A stretch of DNA of 64,000 nucleotides. Origin: AP-15 sp036404275 (GTDB taxonomy: Bacteria > Pseudomonadota > Alphaproteobacteria > ATCC43930 > CGMCC-115725). A program made the translations under genes and the position numbers. The number at the start of each line of letters is the position of its first letter. Position 1 is the first letter of the stretch. Shown here one piece after another: positions 10,380 through 18,768 of this stretch. Below the pieces are notes generated by a model. That model worked only from the letters and a program-made list of their open reading frames with translations, was not told where the DNA came from and did no database searches. The stretch spans positions 1-64,000 of the forward strand of contig DASXAM010000132.1 of NCBI GenBank assembly GCA_036404275.1, read 5' to 3'.

Positions 10380-11624
10380 ATGAACGTCAACAAAAGCCGG
10401 ATTATCGGCGCCGCGGCGCTGGGTTGCGTCGCCCTTTCGGCACGCCCGAGCGGGGCCCAGCAGGCGATCTCGCCGGCGCCGGCCGCAGCCCCGCCGCCCG
10501 CCGCCGCACCGGCATCTCCGGCGCCGGCGGCGCCGACCTCGCCGCTGATCGCGCCGACGATCACCGGCCCGCTGGCGATCCAATTGCCACCGACCAAATA
10601 CACGCTGGGCGCGCTCGGCGACGTCTATCTCGATGGTGTGGCGAGCGGGCTCGGGCAATGGCAGAACAATCCCTTCCCGGGCAACCGCGCCTGGCAGCCC
10701 GATCTCACCAATGGCCAGTTTTTTGTCCAAAAGACCGATGGCCTCGTGCAGTTTTACGCCCAGGCCGGCGCCTATTCGATCACCTCGCTGGGGGCGCCCT
10801 ATCTGTCCGCGGCGCAGGCCACCTTTGGCCAGAATTCGCCGGCCGGCAATCTGTTCGGCTGGTTCCCGCAGGGCTTTGTCAAGCTCGCGCCGACCGATTC
10901 GTTCTCGATCGAGGGCGGCAAATTGCCGACCCTGATCGGCGCCGAATACACATTTTCGTTCGAAAACATCAATATCGAGCGCGGCCTCTTATGGAACCAG
11001 GAGAACGCGGTCAACAAAGGCGTCCAGGGCAACTATACGATCGGGCCGGCCGCCTTGTCACTGTCGTGGAACGACGGCTTTGATTCGGGCGTGTTCAACT
11101 GGCTCACCGGGTCCGTTACCTACACCTTGAACCCGTCCAATATCTTCTCGTTCGCCGCCGGCGGCAATCTCGGCAGCACCAATATCGCGACCCTGCGCAC
11201 CCCGCTGCTGCTCGCCAATTCGCAAATCTACAACCTGATCTACACCTATAATTCCGACCCGTGGATCATTCAGCCCTATTTCCAGGCGACCCATGTGCCG
11301 ACCAAGCACAAGATCGGCATCGACACCAGCGCCTCGACCTTTGGCGGCGCACTCTTGGTCAACTACAATCTCGGCGGGGGCTTTAACCTCGGCGGCCGCA
11401 TCGAATATATCGGCACGACCGGCGACAACAACCTACTCTATGGGCCGGGCAGCGGCGCATTCTCGTTCACCTTGACCCCAACCTACCAATACAAATACTT
11501 CTTCGCCCGCGCCGAATTCTCTTGGGTCAAGGCCAATGGCGTAGTCGCAGGCTCCGGCCTCGGCCCCAACCTCGACGGCAATTCGCAGACCCGGATCATG
11601 GTTGAAACCGGCATTTTATTCTGA
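10380..11624 (+). CDS. Outer-membrane beta-barrel porin (BBP2/OmpL-like)
   Basis: A 414-residue exported protein. The signal peptide is followed by a Pro/Ala-rich linker (about residues 28-60) and then a beta-barrel with alternating hydrophobic strands ending in ETGILF; a terminal Phe is the usual outer-membrane assembly signal. GKLPTLIGAEYTFSFEN and the IERGLLWNQEN segment are characteristic of putative beta-barrel porin-2 proteins. ATG 10380 is used; a TTG at 10371 is in frame. The gene is alone in its unit, with a perfect sigma-54 promoter upstream, so expression probably answers to an enhancer-binding activator sensing nutrient or envelope state. Confidence 0.85.
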   Translation: MNVNKSRIIGAAALGCVALSARPSGAQQAISPAPAAAPPPAAAPASPAPAAPTSPLIAPTITGPLAIQLPPTKYTLGALGDVYLDGVASGLGQWQNNPFPGNRAWQPDLTNGQFFVQKTDGLVQFYAQAGAYSITSLGAPYLSAAQATFGQNSPAGNLFGWFPQGFVKLAPTDSFSIEGGKLPTLIGAEYTFSFENINIERGLLWNQENAVNKGVQGNYTIGPAALSLSWNDGFDSGVFNWLTGSVTYTLNPSNIFSFAAGGNLGSTNIATLRTPLLLANSQIYNLIYTYNSDPWIIQPYFQATHVPTKHKIGIDTSASTFGGALLVNYNLGGGFNLGGRIEYIGTTGDNNLLYGPGSGAFSFTLTPTYQYKYFFARAEFSWVKANGVVAGSGLGPNLDGNSQTRIMVETGILF

Positions 11625-11640
11625 AGGTACCGCGTCCGCG

Positions 11641-11671
11641 CCGAGATGCCGCGCGCGCGATGACATCTCGG
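11641..11671 (+). terminator. Possible terminator hairpin after the porin gene
   Basis: CCGAGATG (11641-11648) pairs with CATCTCGG (11664-11671) around a GC-rich 15-nt loop, 16 nt after the porin stop. No T-run follows, so intrinsic termination is uncertain. Confidence 0.35.
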
Positions 11672-11928
11672 CTCCAATGTGGGGCGTCGACCATCGCAAG
11701 AAACGCCACGGTAACCGCGCCGGCTACCATGGACGTCACGCGGGTGCCCGTGCCGCCGGTCCCCGATGATGGCTGCGCTGTCGTTTCTGGCGCTTGCGGC
11801 CGGGGCCGCGATCGGCCTGCGGTTGTCGCAATAGGGCCGGATTTCGGCTTATTGCGGGACCGACCCGCACATCCAGTGCCGGGCTGCGGCTTGAGCGCGG
11901 CGACGTATCGGACCGGCTGCCGAGAAAA
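11672..11928. other. Region between porin and tRNA-Val; possible 22-codon hydrophobic ORF
   Basis: There is no convincing full-size gene here. A small frame at 11766-11834 (+) would encode a 22-residue single-helix peptide (two Met codons, a core rich in Ala/Leu/Gly, stop TAG), but no ribosome-binding site precedes it and the sequence is GC-rich, so it may be chance. A longer open frame over 11660-11950 has Arg/Pro-rich, low-complexity composition and is not believed. Confidence 0.3.
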
Positions 11929-12003
11929 TGGTGGGCGCGACTGGGATTGAACCAGTGACCCCTACGATGTCAACGTAGTGCTCTCCCGCTGAGCTACGCG
12001 CCC
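11929..12003 (-). tRNA. tRNA-Val (anticodon GAC)
   Basis: On the minus strand the sequence folds as a complete cloverleaf: acceptor stem GGGCGCG/CGCGCCC, D-arm GCTC...GAGC, anticodon stem CTACG/CGTAG with loop TTGACAT (anticodon GAC, plus-strand 11969-11971), T-arm with TTCAATC, discriminator A and an encoded CCA end. It reads GUC/GUU valine codons. Confidence 0.95.
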
Positions 12004-12081
12004 GAATTGCTCCAAATGGAGCGCGTTGATAGCGGATCGGCGCCGCTCGGGCAAGCGGCGGGCGCGCTACCCACGCCGCCC

Positions 12082-12270
12082 TCACCACCGCAACGGCTTG
12101 CGACAGACCGAATACCACAGGCCCAGATTTTCATCACGCCAATGCGGGTCGGCGCAATTTTTGGCGACCATCGCGGCCGATTCGGTGGCGCTCGCCGGAG
12201 CAACCGGCGTCGTCGAATCGCTGCATGCCGCCAAAAAGACGGCGGCGAGAAGCGCCAATGTCAATCGCAA
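12082..12270 (-). CDS. Small lipoprotein of unknown function
   Basis: A 62-residue product with a lipoprotein signal (MRLTLALLAAVFLAAC) whose lipobox LAAC ends at Cys16. The mature part is about 47 residues and has two more cysteines (NCADPHW and YSVCRKP). A TTG start at 12270 is preferred because GGAGG sits 5 nt upstream; a GTG three codons earlier overlaps that site. It lies between tRNA-Val and metC and is divergent from metC, with 175 nt for both promoters. No function is recognised; an envelope role is inferred from the lipobox only. Confidence 0.6.
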   Translation of the reverse strand: MRLTLALLAAVFLAACSDSTTPVAPASATESAAMVAKNCADPHWRDENLGLWYSVCRKPLRW

Positions 12271-12445
12271 GGACACCTCCGCTCGCTTTGCAAGGAAACG
12301 ACGGGGATTCTCGGCCGCGGCTGCGGCGATTTCAAGGGGAGGGTGGACCGGGGCCTGGCTGGCGGCGTCCGCGGGGAGCAGGCTTTTGCGACGTCGCCGG
12401 CGCGGGGTAGAGTGCTCGCCGGCGCCGATGGGCGGAGCAAGGCTG

Positions 12446-13645
12446 ATGAAAAGCGACGATAGGCCGCGCAACTACCGCCGGGACACGCTGCTCGCGCATC
12501 TCGGACGCCGGCCCGAGGCGCAGCACGGGGCAGTCAACCCGCCCGTTTACCACGCTTCGACGATCCTCTCGGCAAACATGGCCGAGTGGGAAGCGCGGCG
12601 CGCGCCGGACAAGCGCTTTGATGTCGTGCGCTATGGCCTACTCGGCACGCCGACCACCTTCGCCCTCGAAGAAGCGGTGGCGGCGATCGAGGGCGGCTAC
12701 CGGGCGATGCTGATGTCCTCGGGGTTGGCGGCGATTACCGCCCCGCTGCAGGCCTGCCTCAAATGCGGCGACCATCTGTTGATGGTCGATGCCGCCTATG
12801 GGCCGGCACGCCATTTCTGCGACAAGGTGCTGACCCGCTGCGGTGTCGCCACGACCTATTACGATCCACTGATCGGCGAGGATATTGCGCGCCTGATGCG
12901 CCCCAATACCCGCGTCGTCTATGTCGAATCGCCTGGCTCCCTGACCTTCGAGGTGCAGGATGTGCCGGCGATCGCCGCGGCAGCGCATGCCGGCGGAGCC
13001 AAGGTCCTGATGGACAACACCTGGGCGTCACCGTGGCTGTTTGCGTCGTTCGCACACGGCGTCGATGTGTCGATCCACGCCGCAACCAAATACATCGTCG
13101 GCCATTCCGACGTGATGCTGGGTGCCGTCATCACCACCGAGGAGATGTACCTGCCGATGCGCACCATGGCGGCCGATCTCGGCCATTGTGCCGGACCCGA
13201 CGACGCCTATTACGCCTTGCGCGGTCTGCGCACCTTGAGCGTGCGGCTCGAACGCCACCAGAAGAATGCGCTCGAGGTGGCGCGCTGGCTGCAGAGGCGG
13301 CCGGAGGTGGCTCGGGTGCTCTACCCGGCCTTGCCCGACGATCCCGGCCATGCGCTCTGGAAGCGCGACTTCAGCGGGGCGAGCGGGCTTATGGGCGTGA
13401 TTCTGAAGCCGGCATCGAAAGCCTCGGTCTACGCGCTGATCGACGCGCTCGACCTGTTCGGCATCGGGTCCAGCTGGGGCGGATACGAAAGCCTTATCCT
13501 GCCGACCAGCCCGGCACGCGGCCGCACCGCGACAAAATGGACGGCAGAAGGCCCGACCTTGCGGCTGCATATAGGCCTCGAAGACCCGCAGGATCTGATC
13601 GAAGACCTTGAGCGCGGTTTTCAGGCGCTGCGCGCTGCGGCGTGA
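12446..13645 (+). CDS. metC: Cystathionine beta-lyase
   Basis: A 399-residue fold-type I PLP enzyme of the Cys/Met metabolism family. It would cleave cystathionine to homocysteine, pyruvate and ammonia in methionine synthesis. The PLP lysine is Lys215 in SIHAATKYIVGH; the preceding MDNTWASP and the later SSWGGYESL segment, plus the C-terminal RLHIGLEDP, are typical. SSWGGYESL favours cystathionine beta-lyase over gamma-synthase. ATG 12446 has GGAG eleven nt upstream; ATG 12428 is an in-frame alternative. It is monocistronic. Confidence 0.88.
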   Translation: MKSDDRPRNYRRDTLLAHLGRRPEAQHGAVNPPVYHASTILSANMAEWEARRAPDKRFDVVRYGLLGTPTTFALEEAVAAIEGGYRAMLMSSGLAAITAPLQACLKCGDHLLMVDAAYGPARHFCDKVLTRCGVATTYYDPLIGEDIARLMRPNTRVVYVESPGSLTFEVQDVPAIAAAAHAGGAKVLMDNTWASPWLFASFAHGVDVSIHAATKYIVGHSDVMLGAVITTEEMYLPMRTMAADLGHCAGPDDAYYALRGLRTLSVRLERHQKNALEVARWLQRRPEVARVLYPALPDDPGHALWKRDFSGASGLMGVILKPASKASVYALIDALDLFGIGSSWGGYESLILPTSPARGRTATKWTAEGPTLRLHIGLEDPQDLIEDLERGFQALRAAA

Positions 13646-13916
13646 TCCTTTCGCTCCGCGGCGTGGCTTGTCGCCGATCCGGTAATGTGCCCTTAATTCG
13701 TCGGCGAAGCTGTCGGCGATTTTTACAGCTTTTTGGCCAAATGCCGTTTAGTTTTGCGTAATCAGGGCCGCGCTTTGGTTAATTTCGCCGAATCTTGGTT
13801 AACATTTGCGTAGGAACGACGAGTCTGACGGTAATCCTTACAAAACTAGCGTCCAACTTTCGTCAAAAATTGTTTAAGGCATTGATTTAACGTCGGAATC
13901 TCTCCGAGGCCAAATT
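13646..13916. other. AT-richer regulatory region upstream of the PEP-CTERM gene
   Basis: About 270 bases with no gene and lower GC than the surroundings. Two copies of TTGGTTAA (13775-13782 and 13795-13802) lie exactly 20 bp apart, on the same DNA face, 115-142 nt upstream of the sigma-54 promoter. That is a normal place for an enhancer-type activator to bind. TTTTGGCCAAATGCC near 13731 is partly repeated as TTTGCCAAATGC near 13927. Confidence 0.45.
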
Positions 13917-13931
13917 TGGCACAATGTTTGC
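13917..13931 (+). promoter_or_regulatory. Sigma-54 promoter (-24/-12) of the PEP-CTERM gene
   Basis: TGGCAC-AATGT-TTGC is an exact match to the RpoN consensus and lies 38 nt before the proposed ATG at 13970. Transcription would start near 13943. PEP-CTERM/exosortase systems are commonly accompanied by the PrsK/PrsR pair, which acts through sigma-54, so the promoter type fits the product. Confidence 0.75.
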
Positions 13932-13969
13932 CAAATGCGGTGCGGATCATCCGAATGGGACTCCAAGCC

Positions 13970-14587
13970 ATGAGACTGAGAACTGCACTTTTTGCTACTG
14001 CCCTTACCGCGGTCGCCGCGGTCCCGGGCGCCTACGCTTTTCCGCCGCCGGGCGTGCCCGATACGACAAACCCCGGACTCTTGACCGGCAACGGCACCGA
14101 CGCGAAAGCGATTTTCGCTTTCCAAGACGCCGGCGACACCGACCTGCTGCTGCTAATGGGCTTTGGCGGCAACCCGATCTTCAACAATCACACGGACGCG
14201 ATCGGGACGACGAAGGATCTCGGCGTTCTCAGCGGCGGACAGGAATTCGAACTCAACAACCTTAACACGAACACTCTCTTCCTGAGCGATGTAGCCGATT
14301 CTCAAGGCAACTTTCACGTTCACTACTCCACGAACTTCGCCGATTTTGGGGTAGGAGCCTTGCCGGCCGCTGCCGCCACCGCGATCGGAAATTTGCCAGC
14401 AGGCAGCTCGGTGATTTTCGCGGGCTGGGAGGATCTGAGGGGGAATCAGGGAGGCGACTTCGACTACAACGACCTCATCTTCGCTTTCAGCAATCTGACG
14501 CCGCCATCGGTGCCGGAGCCGGCGACGTTGACGCTGGTGGGCGCCGGGCTCGTGGGCTTGGCGTTGGCGCGGCGGCGCAGAAAATAA
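13970..14587 (+). CDS. PEP-CTERM sorting-domain protein with a DUF4114-like domain
   Basis: A 205-residue exported protein. It has a signal peptide to about AYA (residue 23); a DUF4114-like region with the acidic motif DFDYNDLIF near residues 165-173, likely to bind calcium; and a C-terminal tail starting VPEPATL, then a hydrophobic helix, then RRRRK. That tail is the PEP-CTERM sorting signal, recognised and cut by an exosortase in the inner membrane before surface display. No exosortase gene is in the window. ATG 13970 lies downstream of the sigma-54 promoter; ATG 13955 is possible, but earlier in-frame starts would fall on the promoter itself. A strong terminator follows. Confidence 0.86.
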   Translation: MRLRTALFATALTAVAAVPGAYAFPPPGVPDTTNPGLLTGNGTDAKAIFAFQDAGDTDLLLLMGFGGNPIFNNHTDAIGTTKDLGVLSGGQEFELNNLNTNTLFLSDVADSQGNFHVHYSTNFADFGVGALPAAAATAIGNLPAGSSVIFAGWEDLRGNQGGDFDYNDLIFAFSNLTPPSVPEPATLTLVGAGLVGLALARRRRK

Positions 14588-14610
14588 CGGCAACGTCAAA
14601 TCAAGTCACT

Positions 14611-14640
14611 GGGCGGTGGGCGACCACCGCCCTTTTATTT
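14611..14640 (+). terminator. Rho-independent terminator of the PEP-CTERM gene
   Basis: A 9-bp perfect stem, GGGCGGTGG (14611-14619) with CCACCGCCC (14624-14632), closes a GCGA loop and is followed by TTTTATTT. It ends the plus-strand unit 24 nt after the stop codon. Confidence 0.88.
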
Positions 14641-14644
14641 ATGC

Positions 14645-14887
14645 TCAATGCGTCCCGGCGGGGCAGAAGCGGATGTCGTCGCGTTCGTTTTCGTAGTCGT
14701 CCATCGCCTGGTGCAGGACGTTGTCGGCCGGCAGCGCCCTCAGCGCCTGGCTGATCTTTTTGAGCGTCGCATCGTCATAGGCGACGAGCTTTGGGCATTG
14801 GCACGCGGTCTGGGACGAGCTGCTGCACCCGCTGGCAGCCAAAATCGCGGCGAGCGCCGTCACCGCCAGACCCGCCTTCACCGCCAT
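14645..14887 (-). CDS. Small lipoprotein of unknown function
   Basis: An 80-residue product with a lipoprotein-type signal peptide ending LAASGC, followed by a Ser-rich linker, a CQCPK cysteine pair and a mostly helical acidic tail ending FCPAGTH. The start is ATG 14887, with GGGGTCGG just upstream. The open frame continues another 100 codons upstream, but that part is Arg-rich and overlaps the neighbouring gene out of frame. It lies 68 nt downstream of the luciferase-like gene. No function is recognised. Confidence 0.6.
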   Translation of the reverse strand: MAVKAGLAVTALAAILAASGCSSSSQTACQCPKLVAYDDATLKKISQALRALPADNVLHQAMDDYENERDDIRFCPAGTH

Positions 14888-14955
14888 CCGACCCCCCGAC
14901 CGCGCCACGGCAAGATGCCGAGCGCCGCGGTGGCGATCAAGCCGCTTTGCGCAAG

Positions 14956-16131
14956 CTATTCGGCCGCGTCGCGCCGGGGTTCGGTGGCGCGGGCGGCGTG
15001 GCGATCGATTTCTTTTTGGATCGCCGCACTCGCCTGGCCGGTGAAATCGACATGGTGGCTGGTGGCGAAATCGTAGCTGCCGCGCAGCAAATCCCGACTT
15101 TGCTGGAAATGCGGGTGAACAAAGCGGGCCATCAGCTCGTAATGCCGTTTGGTCGCGTCCCAGTCGGCCCAGTTCTGCGCCAATTCGCACAATACGCCGA
15201 ACCCGCCAGAGCCTTCGACCAGCCGCTCGACATATTGAATCGCGTCATCCGGGGTGCCGATGCACGCCGTGCCGGTCTCAATGAGCCATTCGATCGGATC
15301 GCCGACCTCGGGCGGGATGATCGGAAAGGTCGCGACATCGCGGAAATAATTGGCGAAAGCCTGGACGCCAAACTGCATGTTCCGGCGTGCTTCTTCGCGC
15401 GTCTCGGCGATGTGGAACAGGCCGACGACACGCCAATTCTTGCGGTCAGGAACATGGCCATTGGCGCGCGCCGTCTCCTCGTAAAGCCCCCAATTGGCGG
15501 TGTGCCGCTCCATCGCCATCGGGCTCGTCCCGCCGATCGACAGCATGCCGATGCCGTATTTTCCGGAGAGCAGCGAACCCGAGGGCGAGCGCGCCGCCGC
15601 CACCGCCAATTCCATCGTCGGGCGCGTATAGGGGCGTAATTGCAGCTGCGCCTCGGTCAGGTTGAACCAGTCGGTCTTTTTGGTGACCGTCTCACCGTGC
15701 AGCAGCCGGACGACCACATCGAACGATTCGTTCATCATGCGGCGCTGCTCACTCGGATCGATGCCGATCTTCAGCGCATCGTGCACGAGGGCGCCGGGGC
15801 CGACCCCGAGCATTGCCCGGCCGCGCGTCATGTGGTCGAGCTGGACCATGCGGTCGGCGAGCATGAACGGGTTGTGGTACGGCAGCGATACGACCCCGGT
15901 GCCGAGCCGGATGTGGCGGGTGCGCTGCGCCGCCGCGGCAATGAACATCTCGGGGCAGGCGATCAGTTCGAACCCGCCCGAATGGTGCTCGCCGATCCAC
16001 GCTTCGTGATAATTGAGCCGGTCGAGATGCTCGAGGAGCTCGAGGTCGCGCTCGATCGAAAGCGTCGGGTTTTCGTCGTGATTGTGGAACGGCGCGAGAA
16101 ATATGCCGCTCTTCAGATAGAGATCGTCCAT
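14956..16131 (-). CDS. LLM-class flavin-dependent oxidoreductase (bacterial luciferase family)
   Basis: A 391-residue TIM-barrel flavin monooxygenase-type protein. Luciferase-family signatures include EAWIGEHHSGG (about residue 43), RLGTGVVSLPYHNP, MLGVGPGA and the SGKYGIGMLSIGG region. Such enzymes use FMNH2 (or F420) to oxidise small organic substrates. ATG 16131 gives the normal N-terminus (MDDLYLKSGIFLAPFHN); a start 78 nt upstream would add an unrelated stretch. It stands between the lipoprotein and the acyl-CoA synthetase on the same strand, 150 nt from the latter, so it may be separately expressed. The substrate is unknown. Confidence 0.82.
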   Translation of the reverse strand: MDDLYLKSGIFLAPFHNHDENPTLSIERDLELLEHLDRLNYHEAWIGEHHSGGFELIACPEMFIAAAAQRTRHIRLGTGVVSLPYHNPFMLADRMVQLDHMTRGRAMLGVGPGALVHDALKIGIDPSEQRRMMNESFDVVVRLLHGETVTKKTDWFNLTEAQLQLRPYTRPTMELAVAAARSPSGSLLSGKYGIGMLSIGGTSPMAMERHTANWGLYEETARANGHVPDRKNWRVVGLFHIAETREEARRNMQFGVQAFANYFRDVATFPIIPPEVGDPIEWLIETGTACIGTPDDAIQYVERLVEGSGGFGVLCELAQNWADWDATKRHYELMARFVHPHFQQSRDLLRGSYDFATSHHVDFTGQASAAIQKEIDRHAARATEPRRDAAE

Positions 16132-16281
16132 GCCGAGCCCTCCGGCGGATTGCCTGTTGTGGCGGATCGTCGGTGATCGCATCCGCCGCGGCAAGCGGAA
16201 TCCCGGCATGGCGGCCGCCCGTGCGTCGCCGTGGACCGGAACACGGACCCGGACGGGCCGATTTTTCCGCCCGGCGCGTGA

Positions 16282-17913
16282 TCAGGTCGCGGCCGCCCTC
16301 CCGGCGCCGAACATTTCGCGCAGGCGGGTCTTCATGATCTTGCCGGTGGCGGTATGCGGCATCTCGTCGATATAGACGACGTCATCGGGCAGCATCCATT
16401 TCGGGAATTGGCGGGCGAGGAGGGCGATCAACGCGTCGCGCTCGGGACGGCAGCCCGGCCGCGGCATCACGATCAGCAAGGGCCGCTCGCCCCAGCGCGG
16501 GTCGGGCACGGCGATGACCGCCGCCTCGGCGACATCGGCATGCGCGACCGCCGCGTTTTCGAGCTCGATCGAGCTGATCCATTCGCCGCCCGATTTGATC
16601 ACGTCCTTGCGGCGGTCTGTGATCTGCAGATAGCCGTCGGGATCGATGGTCGCGACATCGCCGGTGTGAAACCAGCCATCGGGCTCGACCGCCGCGGCGC
16701 TCGCCGCCTCGTCGGCAAAATAGGCAGCGACGATCCAAGGTCCGCGCACGAGCAATTCGCCCATCGATTTGCCGTCATGCGGCAGGGCCTGGCCGGCATC
16801 GTCGACGAGCTTCATCTCGACCCCAAAAACCGGTCGTCCCTGCAGCGATTTGAGGGCGGTTCGGGCGGGCCCGTCGAGGTCCCGGTGCTTCGCCTTGAAC
16901 GCGGCAGTCGTGCCGAGCGGGCTCATTTCGGTCATGCCCCAGCCCTGGCGCACGTCGATGCCGTGACACGCAAAGGCTTCGATCATCGAGGGCGGCACCG
17001 CCGACCCGCCCGATAGCAACCGCTCTAAGCTCGAGCAGCGCTTGCCCGACGCCGAAAGATAGGCTTCGAAACCGAGCCACACCGTGGGCACGCCGAGGGC
17101 ATAGGTGACGCGCTCGACCTCGAACAGCTCGTACAGGCTTGCGCCGTCAAGCTGAGGGCCGGGCAGCACGAGCTTTGCCCCGTTCATCGGCACCGCATAG
17201 GGGATGCCCCAGCCGCAGGCGTGAAACAGCGGCACTACCGGACAGACCACGTCGCGGGCCGATATCGAGATCGCGTCGGGAAGCGAAATTGCGAATGCGT
17301 GCAACAGGGTGGAGCGGTGGCTGTAGAGCGCGCCCTTGGGCCGGCCGGTGGTGCCCGAGGTGTAGCAAAGCGAGGCGGCGGTGCGCTCGTCAAATTCGGG
17401 CCAATCGAATTCCGCCGTCTCGGCGGCGACAAGGGCTTCGTAAGCGGGAAGCAGCGGCAGCTCCGTTGCCGGATCGGCGTCCGCGGGCGTCAACGGCACG
17501 ATGCGGCACTCGGCGGGAAAGCGCGGCGCCAACCGCTCGACCAGCGGCAAAAACGTCGTGTCGACAAACAGGAGCCGGTCGGATGCGTGGTTGACGATGT
17601 AAACGATTTGGTCGTCGAAAAGCCGCGGGTTGATCGTGTGGCAGACTGCGCCGATGCCGGAGATCGCGTAATAGAGCTCGACATGGCGAAATGTGTTCCA
17701 GGCGAGGGTGGCGATTCGGTCGCCGGGCTCGACGCCGAGCCGCAGCAGCGCGCGCGCCAGCTGTTTCGCGCGCAGTTCGGCGTCCGCGTAGGTGTAGCGG
17801 TGGATTGGACCTTCGATGGTCCGCGAGACGATTTCACCGTCGCTGTGACAGGTCGCGGCGTGGGTCAGGATCGACGAAACCAGGAGCGGCCGCTCCGACA
17901 TCAGTCCCAGCAT
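16282..17913 (-). CDS. Medium/long-chain acyl-CoA synthetase (AMP-forming)
   Basis: A 543-residue adenylate-forming ligase that activates a fatty or other carboxylic acid with ATP and then transfers it to CoA. Motifs in order: the P-loop LCYTSGTTGRPKGALYSHRS, the adenine-binding GWGMTE, the hinge YLQITDRRKDVIKSGGEW, and the C-terminal catalytic lysine in TATGKIMKTRLRE. ATG 17913 is chosen for the strong GGGAGGAAG directly upstream. It lies downstream of lexA on the same strand, about 105 nt away. Acid specificity cannot be read from the sequence. Confidence 0.9.
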   Translation of the reverse strand: MLGLMSERPLLVSSILTHAATCHSDGEIVSRTIEGPIHRYTYADAELRAKQLARALLRLGVEPGDRIATLAWNTFRHVELYYAISGIGAVCHTINPRLFDDQIVYIVNHASDRLLFVDTTFLPLVERLAPRFPAECRIVPLTPADADPATELPLLPAYEALVAAETAEFDWPEFDERTAASLCYTSGTTGRPKGALYSHRSTLLHAFAISLPDAISISARDVVCPVVPLFHACGWGIPYAVPMNGAKLVLPGPQLDGASLYELFEVERVTYALGVPTVWLGFEAYLSASGKRCSSLERLLSGGSAVPPSMIEAFACHGIDVRQGWGMTEMSPLGTTAAFKAKHRDLDGPARTALKSLQGRPVFGVEMKLVDDAGQALPHDGKSMGELLVRGPWIVAAYFADEAASAAAVEPDGWFHTGDVATIDPDGYLQITDRRKDVIKSGGEWISSIELENAAVAHADVAEAAVIAVPDPRWGERPLLIVMPRPGCRPERDALIALLARQFPKWMLPDDVVYIDEMPHTATGKIMKTRLREMFGAGRAAAT

Positions 17914-18018
17914 CGCTTCCTCCCGATCGGCCACCCCCACAACCAGTCATAAAATAGAGCGCGAGCGCCGCATCCCGACAAGGGGAGCGGCAGCCCCGGC
18001 CAGATCTGCCGCGCTCTC

Positions 18019-18723
18019 TCAGTAGTGGCGGAAGAGACCGACGAGACGGCCCTGGACCTTGACGCGGTCGGGGCCGAAGATTCGCGTCTCGTACGCCTTG
18101 TTGGCCGGCTCGAGAGCGATCGAGGCGCCGCGCCGGCGCATCCGCTTCAGCGTCACCTCCTGGTCGTCGATCAGGGCGACGACGACGGTCCCGTTCTCGG
18201 CGGTGTCGCTGCGCTGGATGATGACCGTGTCGCCATCGAGAATCCCGGCGTCGATCATGCTGTCGCCGGCAACTTCGAGCGCGTAATGCTCGCCGGCGCC
18301 GAGTAGGGTCGTCGGCACGCCGATCGTCGTGCTCTGATCGCGCAGCGCTTCGATCGGGGTGCCGGCGGCGATGCGGCCATAGAGCGGCAAATCGACCGCC
18401 TCGACATTGGGCGCCGCTGGAGCGCCCGACAGCGACCCGGAAAAGTCGCCGCGGATCACCGTCGGCGAGAAACGGCCGGCGCGCTCGGAGGCAGGGCCGA
18501 CCGCGGTCGATTCGGGCAATTTCAGGACTTCGAGCGCACGGGCGCGATGCGGCAGCCGGCGAATAAAACCGCGCTCCTCGAGCCCGCTGACGAGCCGATG
18601 AATGCCTGATTTCGATTTGAGGTTAAGCGCGTCCTTCATCTCGTCGAAGGATGGCGAGACGCCGGTCGCGGTCAGCCTTTGATTAATGAACAGCAGCAGC
18701 TCGCGCTGCTTGACGGTCAGCAT
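18019..18723 (-). CDS. lexA: LexA repressor
   Basis: SOS repressor of 234 residues. The N-terminal winged-helix domain (1-70) begins MLTVKQRELLLFI. The C-terminal S24 peptidase domain carries the self-cleavage bond Ala120-Gly121 (GRIAAGTP), nucleophile Ser155 (GDSMID) and general base Lys193. RecA filaments trigger cleavage after DNA damage, releasing SOS genes. Two GTTC-type boxes stand 22-60 nt upstream, so it represses itself. The gene order with moeA, moaC and trp genes is usual for alphaproteobacteria. Confidence 0.96.
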   Translation of the reverse strand: MLTVKQRELLLFINQRLTATGVSPSFDEMKDALNLKSKSGIHRLVSGLEERGFIRRLPHRARALEVLKLPESTAVGPASERAGRFSPTVIRGDFSGSLSGAPAAPNVEAVDLPLYGRIAAGTPIEALRDQSTTIGVPTTLLGAGEHYALEVAGDSMIDAGILDGDTVIIQRSDTAENGTVVVALIDDQEVTLKRMRRRGASIALEPANKAYETRIFGPDRVKVQGRLVGLFRHY

Positions 18724-18744
18724 GGGACCCTCATAGTGCAGACA

Positions 18745-18759
18745 GAACGAATCCTAAAC
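18745..18759. promoter_or_regulatory. Imperfect second SOS box upstream of lexA
   Basis: Read on the minus strand it is GTTT-N7-GTTC, one base off the alphaproteobacterial LexA operator GTTC-N7-GTTC. It lies between the perfect box and the lexA start, so LexA could occupy both. Confidence 0.45.
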
Positions 18760-18768
18760 GCTGGATGC

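Noticed and set aside
11660..11950. 96-codon open frame before tRNA-Val
   Set aside because: Low-complexity Arg/Pro/Gly composition, no ribosome site, and its end runs into the tRNA gene.
13916..13954. TTG start for the PEP-CTERM protein
   Set aside because: It would begin inside the sigma-54 promoter, upstream of the predicted transcription start.
16130..16281. A small plus-strand gene between the luciferase-like and acyl-CoA synthetase genes
   Set aside because: Arg/Pro-rich frame overlapping both neighbours, with no ribosome site or recognisable domain.
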